The translations under genes were made by a program, and so were the position numbers. This document shows positions 1 to 8,803 of a DNA stretch of 64,000 nt, piece by piece. The notes under the pieces were generated by a model. That model saw only the letters and a program-made list of their open reading frames with translations, did not search any database and was not told the origin of the DNA. Source of the stretch: Grimontia celer (GTDB lineage: Bacteria; Pseudomonadota; Gammaproteobacteria; Enterobacterales; Vibrionaceae); NCBI RefSeq assembly GCF_900055185.1, contig NZ_FIZX01000002.1:996586-1060585 (forward strand), given 5' to 3'. How positions within the stretch are numbered: the stretch's first letter is position 1; each line of letters begins with the position of its first letter.

Positions 1-65
1 AGTTAATAATTAAGTGGTTAATTAGCCGCCAGTTTCCAAAAAGCACTTCGGGAATGGAATTTCTA

Positions 66-476
66 ATGAAACGTTTTATTTTGATGTTCGCACTTGCTGC
101 AACTGCACTGCCAGCTTCTGCACAAGGCCTTTCGGCGGGCGTATTTTTTGGCACTCCTATGTCGGGAGTATCTATTGGTCAAAACAATCTGCGTGTTTCT
201 CTCGGTATTGAAGAAACAGGTGTTGCTGTGGATGGATTGTGGAACCTCGGAGATTGGTTAGCCCGTCCTGAGTTTTCTCCAATGTACGCGTATACAGGTG
301 CGCAGTGGGTAGATGACAAACACCACGAGTGGGGACCGAGAGCGGGCTTGGGTATCGCTGTCCCGATGGGACATGGAAACATTGAAGTGTACGGTGAAGC
401 AGGCTCAACCTGGTATTGGCAGGAAGATGCAGCCTTTAAGTTTGAAGGTTCATTCGGCCTGCGTATGTTCTTCTGA
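66..476 (+). CDS. Small secreted, probably outer-membrane protein
   Basis: I do not recognise a named family. The product has a clear signal peptide (MKRFILMFALAATALPASA, then QG) followed by about 115 residues rich in Gly and alternating aromatic residues. It ends in MFF, and a C-terminal Phe is typical of outer-membrane beta-barrels. An upstream in-frame ATG at 54 would add MEFL. I prefer 66 because the signal peptide starts there and a GGAATGG sequence lies in front. A strong hairpin follows at 508-530, so it is probably a single-gene unit. A small barrel or periplasmic beta-sandwich is inferred from composition only. Confidence 0.7.
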   Translation: MKRFILMFALAATALPASAQGLSAGVFFGTPMSGVSIGQNNLRVSLGIEETGVAVDGLWNLGDWLARPEFSPMYAYTGAQWVDDKHHEWGPRAGLGIAVPMGHGNIEVYGEAGSTWYWQEDAAFKFEGSFGLRMFF

Positions 477-507
477 GCATGTTTTGAGCAAAGTGCAATT
501 TCGTTAC

Positions 508-530
508 AAGAGCGCTGAAAAGCGCTCTTT
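508..530 (+). terminator. Intrinsic terminator after the small outer-membrane protein
   Basis: A perfect 9-bp stem (AAGAGCGCT and AGCGCTCTT) closes a GAAA tetraloop and is followed by a T-rich stretch. Confidence 0.85.
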
Positions 531-667
531 ATCTTTGTGTGTCGGCCATGAGAAACAAGAGCGAATAATCACGGGTATTGAAAGGCATAGCAGAGAGCAA
601 AGGTCATATCTCGTGTTATCTTTTAAGTAGATTCTAAAAACTCAAAAATGCGAGAGAAAAAAGCGAG

Positions 668-1627
668 ATGAAATTCGCGCGTAAACTTATACCTGTCTTG
701 TTTGCAGGCCTTCTACCGACGTTATCGATGGCGAATGAGTATGCCTGGCCTGAAGCCGAAACACGGCTGATAGGGGACAACCCTGTCCATATTGTTGAGC
801 CTGGTGAGCACCTCGAATTGATTGCCAAAGACTACAACGTAGGTTTTTTGGCTTTGCTTTCTGCAAACCCGGGCGTTGATCCTTATCTGCCAAAACCGGG
901 GACTTTTGTCACTATTCCACAGCAACTGATTCTTCCTGAAGTTGATTACGAAGGGATTGTTATCAATCTGGCGGAATTGCGCCTCTACTATTTTGATACG
1001 GAAAACCAAAAGGTTCATATATTCCCGATTGGTATTGGTAGCGTTGGTCGTGAAACGCCAATTATGACAACCAAAATTAGCCAGAAGCGCGAAAATCCGA
1101 CCTGGACACCACCTGCAAGTCTGAGAAAAGAGTATTTGGAAGAGCGCAATATCGTGCTGCCAGATGTGGTACCTGCAGGCCCAGAAAACCCTCTTGGTAC
1201 TCATGCGCTGAGATTGGCATATGGTACCGGCTCTTACCTCATTCATGGCACAAATAAGGACTTTGGTATCGGGCTTCGTGTCAGTGCTGGCTGCATTCGG
1301 ATGAGACCGAGCGATATTGTTTGGTTATTTGAGAAAGTCGCATTGGGTGAAAAGGTTCGAATTATCAATGAGCCAGTAAAAACCAGTTATGAACCAGATG
1401 GCGCTGTATTTGTTGAAGCGCATAGACCGCTTTCAATCGATGAAACAGAAGTGGGTAAACGAGTTTTAACGCAACCCGATCCGCGTATCACGCATTGGCT
1501 GAAATCAAACCAAATGAACTTTAGTCGTTATCGCGCAGCGCTGGCTGTGCAATCAGGTGTACCAATTGAGGTAGGAAACGCTTTCGCACAAAACGCTGCG
1601 GCTCCCGAAGGAGCCGCAGAATTATAG
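668..1627 (+). CDS. L,D-transpeptidase (YkuD/ErfK family) with LysM domain
   Basis: Periplasmic enzyme that makes L,D bonds to meso-diaminopimelate in peptidoglycan. Family members of the ErfK/YbiS/YcfS/YnhG type attach Braun lipoprotein to the wall. A signal peptide (residues 1-22) is followed by a LysM-like module (about 40-85) and the YkuD catalytic domain (about 95-235). His193 lies in LIHGT and the catalytic Cys209 in SAGCIRM. The length (319 aa) is normal for the family. The convergent neighbour at 1647-1892 is lpp, the expected substrate, which supports the role. The last codons form a perfect hairpin (1596-1619) that also serves as the lpp terminator. Which cross-link it makes in vivo cannot be told from sequence. 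Confidence 0.93.
   Translation: MKFARKLIPVLFAGLLPTLSMANEYAWPEAETRLIGDNPVHIVEPGEHLELIAKDYNVGFLALLSANPGVDPYLPKPGTFVTIPQQLILPEVDYEGIVINLAELRLYYFDTENQKVHIFPIGIGSVGRETPIMTTKISQKRENPTWTPPASLRKEYLEERNIVLPDVVPAGPENPLGTHALRLAYGTGSYLIHGTNKDFGIGLRVSAGCIRMRPSDIVWLFEKVALGEKVRIINEPVKTSYEPDGAVFVEAHRPLSIDETEVGKRVLTQPDPRITHWLKSNQMNFSRYRAALAVQSGVPIEVGNAFAQNAAAPEGAAEL
1596..1619 (-). terminator. lpp terminator embedded in the 3' end of the L,D-transpeptidase gene
   Basis: A perfect 10-bp stem, CTGCGGCTCC with GGAGCCGCAG, sits inside the coding end of the L,D-transpeptidase. Read on the minus strand the loop is TTCG closed by C-G, the very stable cUUCGg tetraloop. It is followed by CGTTTTGTG, as expected for a terminator of the convergent lpp transcript, whose stop codon is 28 bases upstream. 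Confidence 0.7.
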
Positions 1628-1646
1628 GGGGAATATGGTGTAGTTC

Positions 1647-1892
1647 TTACTTGCTGTAAGACTGCGCCATGTTGTCAATGCGCTCATTCGCACGAGCCGC
1701 TTCATCATAAGAAAGCGCTGATGCCGCTGCTACGTCTGCTACGTCGCCTTGTAGAGCTGAAACTTGATTAGACAGAGAGTCTACTTTAGACGACAGATCA
1801 GCAACGCTTTGCTCAAGACCTGATTTGCTTGAACAACCAGCGAGTAATGCGCTGGAAGCGATTGCTGCTACTGCTAGGAGACGAATTTTCAT
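1647..1892 (-). CDS. lpp: Major outer-membrane (Braun) lipoprotein Lpp
   Basis: Abundant lipoprotein that tethers the outer membrane to peptidoglycan. The 81-aa product has a lipobox (LLAGC, lipidated Cys at about residue 20). A heptad-repeat coiled-coil of about 55 residues follows (VADLSSKVDSLSNQVSALQ). The C-terminus is YSK, matching the Lpp pattern in which the terminal Lys is joined to diaminopimelate by an L,D-transpeptidase. Such an enzyme is encoded convergently next door. The start is preceded by GAAGAGG. Length, lipobox, coiled-coil and terminal Lys together make the call secure. Confidence 0.93.
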   Translation of the reverse strand: MKIRLLAVAAIASSALLAGCSSKSGLEQSVADLSSKVDSLSNQVSALQGDVADVAAASALSYDEAARANERIDNMAQSYSK

Positions 1893-2096
1893 AGTAAAAA
1901 CCTCTTCGTTTTTGTTGGGTTGCCTTACTGCTTTATATTTACCTGTTTAAACAACTGGCTGCAGTATAACCATAGACTGGGTTTTACTATTCTGCCGCTT
2001 GGGCGTCAGCTTATTCGCCTCAATGTTGATACAGCTTAAAAAACTAAGCATGTCATCAGCATAATAGATTAGAACTTTGGCAATTTTACGACCAAT

Positions 2097-2549
2097 TCAG
2101 TGCTTGTGTTTCATATGTGAGCCAGCCATGACCTTTTTGACCGGTACCTCTTTGGTGATTTCTGAACCATCTGAAAAGGTTAGGGTAAGAGGCAGAGATT
2201 CACCCTCTTTGAGCGGTTTCTGCAAATCAAACAGCATAACGTGTAAACCACCCGGCTTTAATTCGGTCATTCCTTTAGCAGGCACATCAATGGTTTCTAC
2301 CTGTCTCATTTTCATCATGCCGTCATGCATTGCGTGCGTGTGCAGTTCAACTGTTCCTGCAACCGGGGTTGCTGCCTGAACAAGAGAAACCAATTCGTCT
2401 CCGCTATTTTTCAGGGTCATAAAAGCGGCACTGTTAGGGGCATGGGGTGGCGTTGCACGTGCATAGGGCTCTGAGACATCAATGGCTGCAAAAGAAGAGA
2501 AAGAAACGGCGCTAAATGCAGCGGCAATTAATGAGGTGCGAAAGTTCAT
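2097..2549 (-). CDS. Periplasmic copper chaperone PCu(A)C
   Basis: PCu(A)C proteins carry Cu(I) in the periplasm and help assemble the CuA site of cytochrome c oxidase together with SCO proteins. The 150-aa precursor has a signal peptide (about 1-22). The family copper motif is complete: His70, ten residues, Met81, 21 residues, His103, one residue, Met105. The C-terminus is Met/His-rich (SHMKHKH), a possible extra copper site. It lies 62 bases downstream of the SCO1 gene on the same strand and is the last member of a three-gene copper unit. Confidence 0.92.
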   Translation of the reverse strand: MNFRTSLIAAAFSAVSFSSFAAIDVSEPYARATPPHAPNSAAFMTLKNSGDELVSLVQAATPVAGTVELHTHAMHDGMMKMRQVETIDVPAKGMTELKPGGLHVMLFDLQKPLKEGESLPLTLTFSDGSEITKEVPVKKVMAGSHMKHKH

Positions 2550-2611
2550 CGAAAACTCCTGTTAATTTGAAAGCGATCGGTCTCCACCGAGCGCTTTATT
2601 GCTTGTAGTAT

Positions 2612-3196
2612 TTATTGGGTTTGTGTGGTTAGACGAAGGATTGCGTCAGACACCATGTTGGGATTCAAGGTATGCGGGACTTTCTCAAGAAGTTCGCCAT
2701 TTGGGTTGAGGAAGTAAAAGTAAGAACTGTGGTCGACAGCATATTCCATCGCCGAATCTTCCATTTGAGTAATTTGGTAAAGCACACCATATTTTCGTGC
2801 TAACGCGTCTGTTTTCGCTTTGGAGGTGCTGGCTCCTTCAATACTTGGATGGAAGTATCCCGCATATTGCTGTGCCGCCTCGCCATCGTCGCGTTCTGGA
2901 TCCAGCGTTATGAAGACAGGCCTTATGTCCTCCAACTTTTCTTCCGGCAAGGATTTCAATGCTGCTGACATAATTGCAAGAGAGGTTGGGCATACATCCG
3001 GGCAATGGGTGTAGCCAAAATAAACCACCCGCACTCGGCCGTCGTTATCATCAAACAAATCGATGGTTTCTGTTCCGCTTTGAAGTAGACCTATTTCTGA
3101 TGGGGCAGCAGCAGGTTTATCGTTTTGGTCAACGAGGTACCGTGCACCAAAACCAGCTAAAAGAGCAGCGACAACAACCAGAACTTTTACTTTCAT
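2612..3196 (-). CDS. SCO1/SenC family copper chaperone
   Basis: Membrane-anchored thioredoxin-fold protein that delivers copper to, or reduces, the CuA site of cytochrome oxidase. One N-terminal membrane segment (about 3-20) precedes the SCO domain. The copper ligands are Cys65 and Cys69 in HCPDVCP, with His156 in VDHSS. The length (194 aa) is normal. Its start overlaps the upstream gene by four bases and PCu(A)C follows, so the three are very likely cotranscribed. Confidence 0.94.
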   Translation of the reverse strand: MKVKVLVVVAALLAGFGARYLVDQNDKPAAAPSEIGLLQSGTETIDLFDDNDGRVRVVYFGYTHCPDVCPTSLAIMSAALKSLPEEKLEDIRPVFITLDPERDDGEAAQQYAGYFHPSIEGASTSKAKTDALARKYGVLYQITQMEDSAMEYAVDHSSYFYFLNPNGELLEKVPHTLNPNMVSDAILRLTTQTQ

Positions 3197-3648
3197 CGAG
3201 CCATCCTTACGTTAATGGGTAAAGTGAGAACGTTATCTGGGCTTTTGATCACGCCTCGCCAAGTCATTTCATCTTCCATGCAGATGGGAAGCATCAAGTC
3301 TCCTTTAAATACGTTGTTACCTGCTGAAGAGAGCTTGAGTTTGTAAATCCCCATATTCATTTCAACGCCTTGAAGCTCTACCATCAGGTGATCGATATTT
3401 GATTTAGAGACTTCCACACGGATTTCAGTCGGAATAAGAGGAGCAGCCGTGGCTGATGCCATCGAGACCGTTGCGTTGTCAAACGAACAAGGTGTAGTAC
3501 CGATGGTGCAATTTGATGTGAGTGAAGGCATGGCAGGTGTTGCTTCATCAAACAGGGTTTTATCTGCAAAGAAGTAGCCAAAGGCAACTACAAGCGCTAA
3601 ACCCATCAATTCAACGCCGCGTCGGCGTCCTGTGCCAGTTAAGTTCAT
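3193..3648 (-). CDS. Unknown membrane-anchored protein heading the copper operon
   Basis: No family was recognised. It has an Arg-rich N-terminus (RRR at 8-10), one membrane segment (about 13-30), then a periplasmic part of about 120 residues. There are Cys residues in SNCTIGTTPCSFD and in LPICMEDEMTW. The Met/Cys-rich segment and its ATGA-type overlap with the SCO1 gene suggest a role in copper delivery or oxidase assembly, which is an inference. An internal Met at residue 15 is a possible alternative start. Confidence 0.75.
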   Translation of the reverse strand: MNLTGTGRRRGVELMGLALVVAFGYFFADKTLFDEATPAMPSLTSNCTIGTTPCSFDNATVSMASATAAPLIPTEIRVEVSKSNIDHLMVELQGVEMNMGIYKLKLSSAGNNVFKGDLMLPICMEDEMTWRGVIKSPDNVLTLPINVRMAR

Positions 3649-3764
3649 AAAAGAGCTACAGCCAAAACAAAGAGTGAGCAGCTTATCATTTCACGTATCT
3701 TGAGGTTGTGAGAAACCTCTTGAAATGAAAGCAATCGAGCTCATATTGCTAGGATAAATAACGA

Positions 3765-3791
3765 AATAAGGCCTCATGAAGAGGCCTTATT
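3765..3791 (-). terminator. Terminator of popT (near-symmetric hairpin)
   Basis: A perfect 11-bp stem (AATAAGGCCTC and GAGGCCTTATT) closes a 5-base loop, just past the stop of the PopT gene. Upstream of the copper trio it also insulates that unit from read-through. Confidence 0.85.
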
Positions 3792-3809
3792 GATCAGGAA
3801 GAAGAGAAG

Positions 3810-4751
3810 TTAGTCAGCGAGTTTTTCTGATACTTTTTCGAGACCAATCACCAGGGCAAAACCAACAATCATCATGACGATTGCAGTACCCAGAAGAGCA
3901 GGTTGTCCGGTTGCAGCTTCAAAAGCGCCAGGTGACAAAACTTTCTCGACCAATGGCACTTGCTCACCTGAAGAGTTTACGCGGAAGCTGATGGCTTCTT
4001 TCCAAGGCCATACCTTACCTAATGCGCCAATTAACAGACCGGTCAGGAAAGCAATGGTGAAGCTGCGGTATTTGTTCAATAGCCAGGAAAGCACGTGAGA
4101 GAATGACAGGATCCCTGCAAGACAGCCTACAGCGAACAACGCGAGAACAGGGATGTTTAGGCTTTTCACGGCGTCCAATACCGGGGCATACATGCCAAGT
4201 AAAAGCAGAATAAAGCTGCCCGAAATACCGGGGAGAATCATGGCACAGATAGCGATTGAGCCAGCTATAAACACTGTCAGCATATTGAATTCCATGCTGA
4301 TAGGGTTGGCTACGGTGATGCCATAGGCAAAGATGGCGCCTGCAACTGCCAGAATGATTTCAACCACAGACCACTTTTCTACCTGCTTAATCATGTGAAT
4401 AGCAGAAGCGATGATCAAGCCAAAGAAAAACGACCAAATAACAATAGGGTGGTTTTCGAGGGTGTAAGAAACCGCTTTAGCCAAGGTCAGAATCGCGGTC
4501 AGAATGCCTGTAAGTAAGGATGCGAGAAAAGTACCGTTTACATGTTGCCATACTGCTGCAAAGCCTTCACGGCGCCACAGCGAGAAAATAGATGGGTTTA
4601 CCCGACGAATGCTCTCGAGAAGCGTGTCATAAATGCCGGTGATGAATGCGATGGTACCACCGGAAACACCTGGAACGACGTCTGCCGCACCCATCGCCAT
4701 TCCTTTGAAAAAGGTGAGAATATTTTGCTTCATTGCGTGAAAACTAGCCAT
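3810..4751 (-). CDS. popT: DUF368 membrane protein, PopT-type undecaprenyl-phosphate translocase
   Basis: DUF368 proteins were shown in Vibrio cholerae and Staphylococcus (PopT) to return undecaprenyl phosphate, the carrier for peptidoglycan and other wall glycans, across the inner membrane. The 313-aa protein has the family N-terminal motif GAADVVPGVSGGTIAFITGIY and about eight to nine membrane segments. The second half repeats the motif as ILPGISGSFILLLLGMY, the inverted-repeat pattern of this family. An alternative start is Met6. It is a single-gene unit with its own terminator. Confidence 0.88.
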   Translation of the reverse strand: MASFHAMKQNILTFFKGMAMGAADVVPGVSGGTIAFITGIYDTLLESIRRVNPSIFSLWRREGFAAVWQHVNGTFLASLLTGILTAILTLAKAVSYTLENHPIVIWSFFFGLIIASAIHMIKQVEKWSVVEIILAVAGAIFAYGITVANPISMEFNMLTVFIAGSIAICAMILPGISGSFILLLLGMYAPVLDAVKSLNIPVLALFAVGCLAGILSFSHVLSWLLNKYRSFTIAFLTGLLIGALGKVWPWKEAISFRVNSSGEQVPLVEKVLSPGAFEAATGQPALLGTAIVMMIVGFALVIGLEKVSEKLAD

Positions 4752-4794
4752 AACTTATAGAGTGCCGCCATTATAGCGATTCAATCTGAAAGGG

Positions 4795-5487
4795 CTATGA
4801 ATTGTTATCGCTGTGAAACGCCCAAAGATAAGCTGCGGCGAGTTTTTTCTTTCCATCGAAAAGTATCGGATCACCATGAACGGGTAGGATATGGTCAAAT
4901 GGCCAAGTCAGAATTTCCTGTAGTGACTGCCTAAGTAGCTTTGGCTCCTTCACTTGTAATTGATAAACCAATGGGACATTCGCATCCTTAGCACAACCTA
5001 GCAACTGCCCGGCTAGACGCTTCGTTAGGTTTCCGTCGCTCAACAACCAAAGGCTTTCCCCCAAGATCAAAGTTCGACTGATAGGATCGCAGAAAACGAC
5101 TTCTTCAAGAGCGTCATTACCGCGCAACACCGTTTGATAAAGTTGACCGCGCCAGAGTGGTGATGTCGTTGAATTTAATACTCCATCAAATCCCAGATCA
5201 GTGCGTTTAACTGCCAGCCCTGGTGCTGAAAAGAAAAACGCTTCAGGAAAAGATAACCACCAATCTGACAAAGATTGATGCAATTGCTGGTTAGCAGTAG
5301 TAATGCAACTAACAGTGCCAAGCTTACACAGGTATTCCCGAATGTCTGTTGTTAGCTCTGAAGGGTTATGAACCAATAGCGTGCCGTCTTTCAGTCGGAA
5401 TACGGTCATTCTATTGCCAATTTCAACGCCAAATCGACGGCAAGAGTCGGTGTGGTGCCAAAGCGTATTTGCATGCCATTCGATCAT
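4795..5487 (-). CDS. DUF4336-type metallo-beta-lactamase-like protein
   Basis: The sequence matches what I know of the DUF4336 family, which resembles the metallo-beta-lactamase fold but lacks its full metal site. The supporting pattern is RMTVFRLKDGTLLVHNPSEL near residues 25-45, a central segment on the state of the substrate (APGLAVKR), and HILPVHGDPIL near the C-terminus. There is no signal peptide or membrane segment, so it is cytosolic. Its function is unknown. It lies upstream of popT on the same strand, with a 43-base gap. Confidence 0.65.
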   Translation of the reverse strand: MIEWHANTLWHHTDSCRRFGVEIGNRMTVFRLKDGTLLVHNPSELTTDIREYLCKLGTVSCITTANQQLHQSLSDWWLSFPEAFFFSAPGLAVKRTDLGFDGVLNSTTSPLWRGQLYQTVLRGNDALEEVVFCDPISRTLILGESLWLLSDGNLTKRLAGQLLGCAKDANVPLVYQLQVKEPKLLRQSLQEILTWPFDHILPVHGDPILFDGKKKLAAAYLWAFHSDNNS

Positions 5488-5685
5488 TGAAATTCATCCG
5501 TGAATGTCGATTAACAAGATCAATATCAGAAGCAACAGGTTTCGGAAAGTATTTCTTTTACTCACTATATACATGAAGTTACGGATGCTTTTGATTGTTC
5601 GAAAAAATCGAATGACTTGTTAGTTTTTGAATGGTGTTAACTCTCATGTTAGTTACATAAACTGACTTCAACTAAGGAGTTAAGT

Positions 5686-6525
5686 ATGACTATTCGAACT
5701 GTACATCGTGTTATTCGCTCTCACGCTTCGCAAGACGGCGACGGTGTGAAAATCAGTCGAGCGCATGGATTCAATGACCCTAAGTTCAGTCCATTTTTAA
5801 TGATTGATGAGCTGAAAAGTGAAAATCCGGATGATTACATTGGTGGCTTTCCTCCGCACCCGCACCGAGGTATTGAGACGCTGACGTATATGTTGAAGGG
5901 ACACTTTCAACATCGTGATCATATGGGTAATGTGGGTGAACTTAAATCTGGCGGGGCGCAATGGATGTCTGCTGGGAAGGGGGTCATTCACAGTGAAATG
6001 CCTATCATGAATGATGGTGAACTTCATGGGTTTCAAATCTGGATAAACATGCCGGCAGCCAAGAAAATGCGCCCTGCGCAGTACCACGATTTTCAGTCAC
6101 CTGAAATTAATGAGTATGGTGAAACTGAAAACTTACTGCGGGTGATAGGTGGTCATGCAGTCAGTAACGGCGTGCCTGTTGAAGGCCCATTACAACAAAC
6201 CAGTATTGAAGTGTTTGTTGCAGATTGGCGTGCAGAGGCAGGGCAGTCACGTGAAATCAAACTTCCAAGCAACTATCAGGCAAATCTTTACGTCTATAAA
6301 GGAGAAGTAGAGATTGCCGGGGAGTTGGTCAAGCAAAGCCATTTTGTTCAACTTTCAGGTGGTGAAAGCCTATCAATGAGGGCAAATGAAGAAACAGGCT
6401 TATTGATTCTTTCAGGTTTGCCGATAGATGAACCAGTCGTACACTATGGTCCGTTTGTCATGAATTCAATGGATGAGATTAATCAGGCTATAACGGACTA
6501 CCAAAATGGTGTGTTGACTGATTGA
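5686..6525 (+). CDS. Pirin family protein
   Basis: Bicupin iron protein. Bacterial pirins include quercetinase-like dioxygenases and regulators, and the substrate of this one is not known. The N-terminal cupin has the conserved metal site: FPPHPHRGIETLTYML supplies two His, HRDHMG a third region, and GVIHSEMP the His and Glu. The length (279 aa) is normal. The start is supported by an AAGGAG sequence eight bases upstream. A terminator follows at 6543-6567. Confidence 0.93.
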   Translation: MTIRTVHRVIRSHASQDGDGVKISRAHGFNDPKFSPFLMIDELKSENPDDYIGGFPPHPHRGIETLTYMLKGHFQHRDHMGNVGELKSGGAQWMSAGKGVIHSEMPIMNDGELHGFQIWINMPAAKKMRPAQYHDFQSPEINEYGETENLLRVIGGHAVSNGVPVEGPLQQTSIEVFVADWRAEAGQSREIKLPSNYQANLYVYKGEVEIAGELVKQSHFVQLSGGESLSMRANEETGLLILSGLPIDEPVVHYGPFVMNSMDEINQAITDYQNGVLTD

Positions 6526-6542
6526 TTTAAGTCGACGGATAG

Positions 6543-6567
6543 AAGGGAGCTTAGCGCTCCCTTTTTT
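6543..6567 (+). terminator. Intrinsic terminator of the pirin gene
   Basis: The stem AAGGGAGC with GCTCCCTT closes a 5-base loop and is followed by a run of six T. Confidence 0.88.
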
Positions 6568-6676
6568 ACGTGAGTATATGATGCTTCACGATTACACGCG
6601 CCAAAGTAAACAAAATGTTGAATAGCTTTAACTCTTTTGTTTTATTTCTAGATAACAAAACAAATGGAGTTTCCCC

Positions 6677-6913
6677 TTGTTAGTGGTTATTGCACATGCG
6701 ATTGAAACTGTCTTGCTTGTGACAGGTGTTGTAGCGCTTATTCGCTGCGCTTTTCAATACGCATCCCGAACAGAAAACTGGCATCAGCTCAATGTTGTTT
6801 TGTTCCACGTGCAGAGTCTTTCCAGGGAAGAAATGAAGTGGTGGTATATCGCAATGTTCAGCTTGATACTGGGCGGTATTGTCAGAGTTCTCACCATGGT
6901 TCTTTTTACTTAA
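6677..6913 (+). CDS. Small two-helix membrane protein of unknown function
   Basis: A 78-aa protein with two hydrophobic helices (about 2-22 and 57-76) joined by a polar, charged loop. I recognise no family. It starts with TTG at 6677, preceded at a good distance by TGGAG. No ATG exists upstream in frame. The short hydrophobic design and independent ribosome site support a real small membrane protein. Confidence 0.65.
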   Translation: MLVVIAHAIETVLLVTGVVALIRCAFQYASRTENWHQLNVVLFHVQSLSREEMKWWYIAMFSLILGGIVRVLTMVLFT

Positions 6914-6999
6914 CAAACCTTGCAATAAAAATGTGATGTGTGTGAACTAAGATTAAACTCTGATACACTTCGATTTTGTGTAGCGCATAAAAGGAAATC

Positions 7000-8733
7000 A
7001 TGCCCAACGTCACACCAATCACGCTATCAATTGCGCACATCAACGATACACACTCTCACTTCGAACCGACCCCCATTTCGCTCGCTGTAAAAGGCTTGGA
7101 AGATCGCATATACGCCAATGTTGGCGGTTTCGCACGTATCTCATCTGTCGTTAAATCATTCAAACAAGAAGCAGAAAACGACACGGATGGATTCCTCTTT
7201 CTTCATGCGGGCGACTGTTTTCAAGGCACCCTTTATTACAGCCTGTTTAAAGGTGAGGCTAACGCCACCCTCCTTAATATGTTGAACCTCGATGCGATGG
7301 CATTGGGGAATCATGAACTAGATCTAGGGAATGCGGCAGTTTCGAAATTCCTCGATCAAATTACATTTCCATTCTTGGCCGGAAACTGGGATGTCAGTAG
7401 GGAATTGCCAAACAAAGAATTTCCGGTAAAAGGCAAAGCGCCTTTGCTGCCTTACGATTCAGAGCTAAAAATTGCCAGTGTGTTAACGAAAGAATTTGGC
7501 GGTAAGAAAGTGGCTATCTTTAGTGTGGCGCTGGATAAGATGGCCGATATCGCGATGCCGGACCCTGACACCCCATTTGTGAATTCGAAAGAAACGATCA
7601 TCAACACGGTGAAATACATTCATGAGGAAATTGGCACTCCTCACATCATCCTGCTTAGTCATTTGGGGTATGACCAGGACCTTAAAATGGCGGAAGAGGT
7701 AGAAGGCTTGTCGGTGATTGTTGGCGGCCATAGCCATGTGTTACAGGGTGACTTTAGTAATCTCGGATTAGGTGACATGGGGCCATATGGGCGTCAGATT
7801 AATAACACGCTGGTGGTTCAAGCAGGCTGTCACTCCTTGGCGCTCGGGAAGTTGACGGTGTCGCTTGATGAAAAAGGGCGCGTTACTTCTCACAATGGCG
7901 GTAACTTCCTTATGCTTGGTCGAAGCCTTGCGATGGATGCATCTTGGGATCAAAGCCTTCCGGATAAGGTCTTTCAGACGGCAAAGGCATATCTGTTAGA
8001 GCAACCCAACGTTATTCATTGCCGTGGTGATGATGCCGTCAAAGATGTCATTGCAGCACGGTACCGTCCAGCTGTTGAAAAACTCAAGAGTGACGTTGTC
8101 ACTAACTTGCCAGCCAGACTACGCCATATTCGAGTGCCGGATGACAAAGGCGGAAGTGAAATAGCCCCTTTAGTCTGCGACGCAATGATGTATTCAGCTA
8201 GAACACGTGGCCATGCTGTTGACTTTGCGATTCACAATGCAGGCGGGGTAAGGGTAAGTCTAGAGCAAGGCAAGCTGACAGCAGCTGAAGTTGCTGGCAG
8301 GTTGTTGCCGTTTGCCATTGACCTGATGCTATATAAACCAACAGGCCTTCAGGTGATGCAGGCACTGGAAGGTGCCATTAACAACGCGACCAATAACAGC
8401 GTAGAAGGAACAGGAGATGGTAGTTTCCCGTATACATCTGGTTTGAGATATACCTATGAAGGCAACAAACCAAAGGGAAGCCGCATTACGCAGCTAGAAT
8501 ATCAGACGCTTGACGGCTCATGGCATGCAATCGAGCTGGATAAGCATTACGTCGCGGTGTCTTCTGCATACACTTCCCAGGGCAAAGAAGGTTATGACTC
8601 GCTTAAGAACATGAGCGAGTGCCCATATTCGATTTACGTCACGCTCGCAGACAGTTTTATCGAGTTTGCCCGAACTAAAGATATTTTATTGGCGCCTGAG
8701 CAATCGCTGCAAAACTATTTCAGTCTGACTTGA
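7000..8733 (+). CDS. UshA-like bifunctional metallophosphatase/5'-nucleotidase without signal peptide
   Basis: Two-domain nucleotidase of the UshA family. The N-terminal calcineurin-like domain has all metal motifs: HINDTHSH, HAGDCFQG, GNHELD, LSHLGYD and GGHSH. The C-terminal 5'-nucleotidase domain carries the substrate motifs HNAGGVR and SFPYTSGLR. Unlike UshA it begins MPNVTPITLSIAHIND with no signal peptide, so it is predicted to act in the cytosol. AAGGA precedes the start. The 577-aa length fits the family. A terminator follows at 8777-8803. The substrate could be nucleotides or related phosphoesters. Confidence 0.92.
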   Translation: MPNVTPITLSIAHINDTHSHFEPTPISLAVKGLEDRIYANVGGFARISSVVKSFKQEAENDTDGFLFLHAGDCFQGTLYYSLFKGEANATLLNMLNLDAMALGNHELDLGNAAVSKFLDQITFPFLAGNWDVSRELPNKEFPVKGKAPLLPYDSELKIASVLTKEFGGKKVAIFSVALDKMADIAMPDPDTPFVNSKETIINTVKYIHEEIGTPHIILLSHLGYDQDLKMAEEVEGLSVIVGGHSHVLQGDFSNLGLGDMGPYGRQINNTLVVQAGCHSLALGKLTVSLDEKGRVTSHNGGNFLMLGRSLAMDASWDQSLPDKVFQTAKAYLLEQPNVIHCRGDDAVKDVIAARYRPAVEKLKSDVVTNLPARLRHIRVPDDKGGSEIAPLVCDAMMYSARTRGHAVDFAIHNAGGVRVSLEQGKLTAAEVAGRLLPFAIDLMLYKPTGLQVMQALEGAINNATNNSVEGTGDGSFPYTSGLRYTYEGNKPKGSRITQLEYQTLDGSWHAIELDKHYVAVSSAYTSQGKEGYDSLKNMSECPYSIYVTLADSFIEFARTKDILLAPEQSLQNYFSLT

Positions 8734-8776
8734 AGGCGTTTAGTTAGAAGTATTAGTTGCGACAAATCTGACAGTT

Positions 8777-8803
8777 AGGCGGTAAATTTGCCGCCTATTT
8801 TTA
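8777..8803 (+). terminator. Terminator after the 5'-nucleotidase-like gene
   Basis: AGGCGG and CCGCCT enclose TAAATTTG, itself partly self-complementary, followed by ATTTTTAT. Confidence 0.8.

Noticed and set aside
722-1246. 174-aa minus-strand frame
   Set aside because: It is the complement of the L,D-transpeptidase and has no ribosome site or domain.
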